The translations under genes were made by a program, and so were the position numbers. From positions 1 to 20,882 of the forward strand of contig JAYMTF010001876.1 in NCBI GenBank assembly GCA_036897485.1: a DNA stretch of 20,882 nt, given 5' to 3'. Position 1 is the stretch's first letter. Each line of letters opens with the position of its first letter. This stretch comes from Pelargonium nanum. Lineage: Eukaryota; Streptophyta; Magnoliopsida; Geraniales; Geraniaceae. Positions 20,687 to 20,882 of the stretch are shown piece by piece. The notes beneath the pieces are model-generated. The model saw only the letters and a list, made by a program, of their open reading frames with translations, was not told the origin of the DNA and did not search any database.

Positions 20687-20882
20687 GGATTAATTACCTC
20701 AGCGGTCCCTCTACTATCAAGAATGGACCAAATTGGTTCCTCTACTTTAAAATGTACAAATTTAGTCCCCGTACTATCAAAAACTGAACCCCGATGATCC
20801 CTGCCGTCAGGTTCCATCCAAATGGCCGTTAAACTTGCTGATGTGGAATTTTTTTTGAATAAAAATAATTCAAAAACATAAA
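20687..20882. repeat. Dispersed-repeat end running off the window
   Basis: The sequence has the phrasing GGTCCCTCTACTATCAAG ... GGTTCCTCTACTTTAAAA ... TTAGTCCCCGTACTATCAAA ... CCGTTAAACTTGCTGATGTG. Such repeated 'GGTCCCT-ACTAT' phrases followed by CCGTTA-CTGATGTGG are a familiar terminal pattern of abundant plant repeats, recalled from many genomes but not assigned here to a superfamily. It is cut by the window end, so its other end and any target duplication cannot be seen. Confidence 0.45.

Noticed and set aside
1..20882. A CRISPR array, bacterial operon, viral insertion or new defence-like gene cluster.
   Set aside because: No spaced direct repeats, bacterial-type ORF layout or viral protein domains were seen; the window is ordinary plant genic and transposon-rich DNA.

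Overview
The window is nuclear DNA of a flowering plant. Two multi-exon genes with GT-AG introns, both on the minus strand, encode plant-typical proteins, and the DNA between them is AT-rich and littered with plant SINE, LINE, hAT and mariner-like fragments. The lineage within angiosperms cannot be fixed from the sequence alone. All exon boundaries below were read by eye from reading frame, splice motifs and remembered family sequence; no alignment was run.

Layout, left to right. 1-2283 is AT-rich intergenic DNA with a few small palindromes. 2284-2390 is a tRNA-derived SINE with a short poly(A) and a CTAGGCAT target duplication, lying antisense in or just past the 3' UTR of the first gene. 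2483-7556 (minus) codes in seven exons for a 1234-residue SEN1/UPF1-like superfamily 1 RNA/DNA helicase; a non-coding leader exon, a leader intron of about 1.3 kb and a TATA box extend the transcription unit to about 9.12 kb. 9427-10540 (minus) and 11100-11447 (plus) are broken LINE 3' ends of apparently different LINE types. 11448-14210 has no recognisable gene. 14211-18895 (minus) codes in six exons for a 771-residue secreted GH3 beta-D-xylosidase closest in my memory to Arabidopsis BXL7. Its intron 1 is almost entirely a ~70 bp minisatellite and its intron 4 carries a second tRNA-type SINE with a 19 bp target duplication. 19369-20359 is a 991 bp non-autonomous hAT element with a perfect 8 bp target duplication. 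The right edge holds a 27 bp tandem repeat and the start of a dispersed repeat that runs off the window.

The two genes are unrelated in function: a predicted nuclear RNA-processing helicase and an apoplastic cell-wall glycosidase. I see no operon-like logic, gene cluster or new biological system. The points most worth checking are structural: the minisatellite that fills a BXL7 intron and copies its 3' splice site, a 49 bp exon-like segment with a stop codon in a helicase intron, upstream ORFs in the helicase leader, and well-preserved SINE and hAT insertions.
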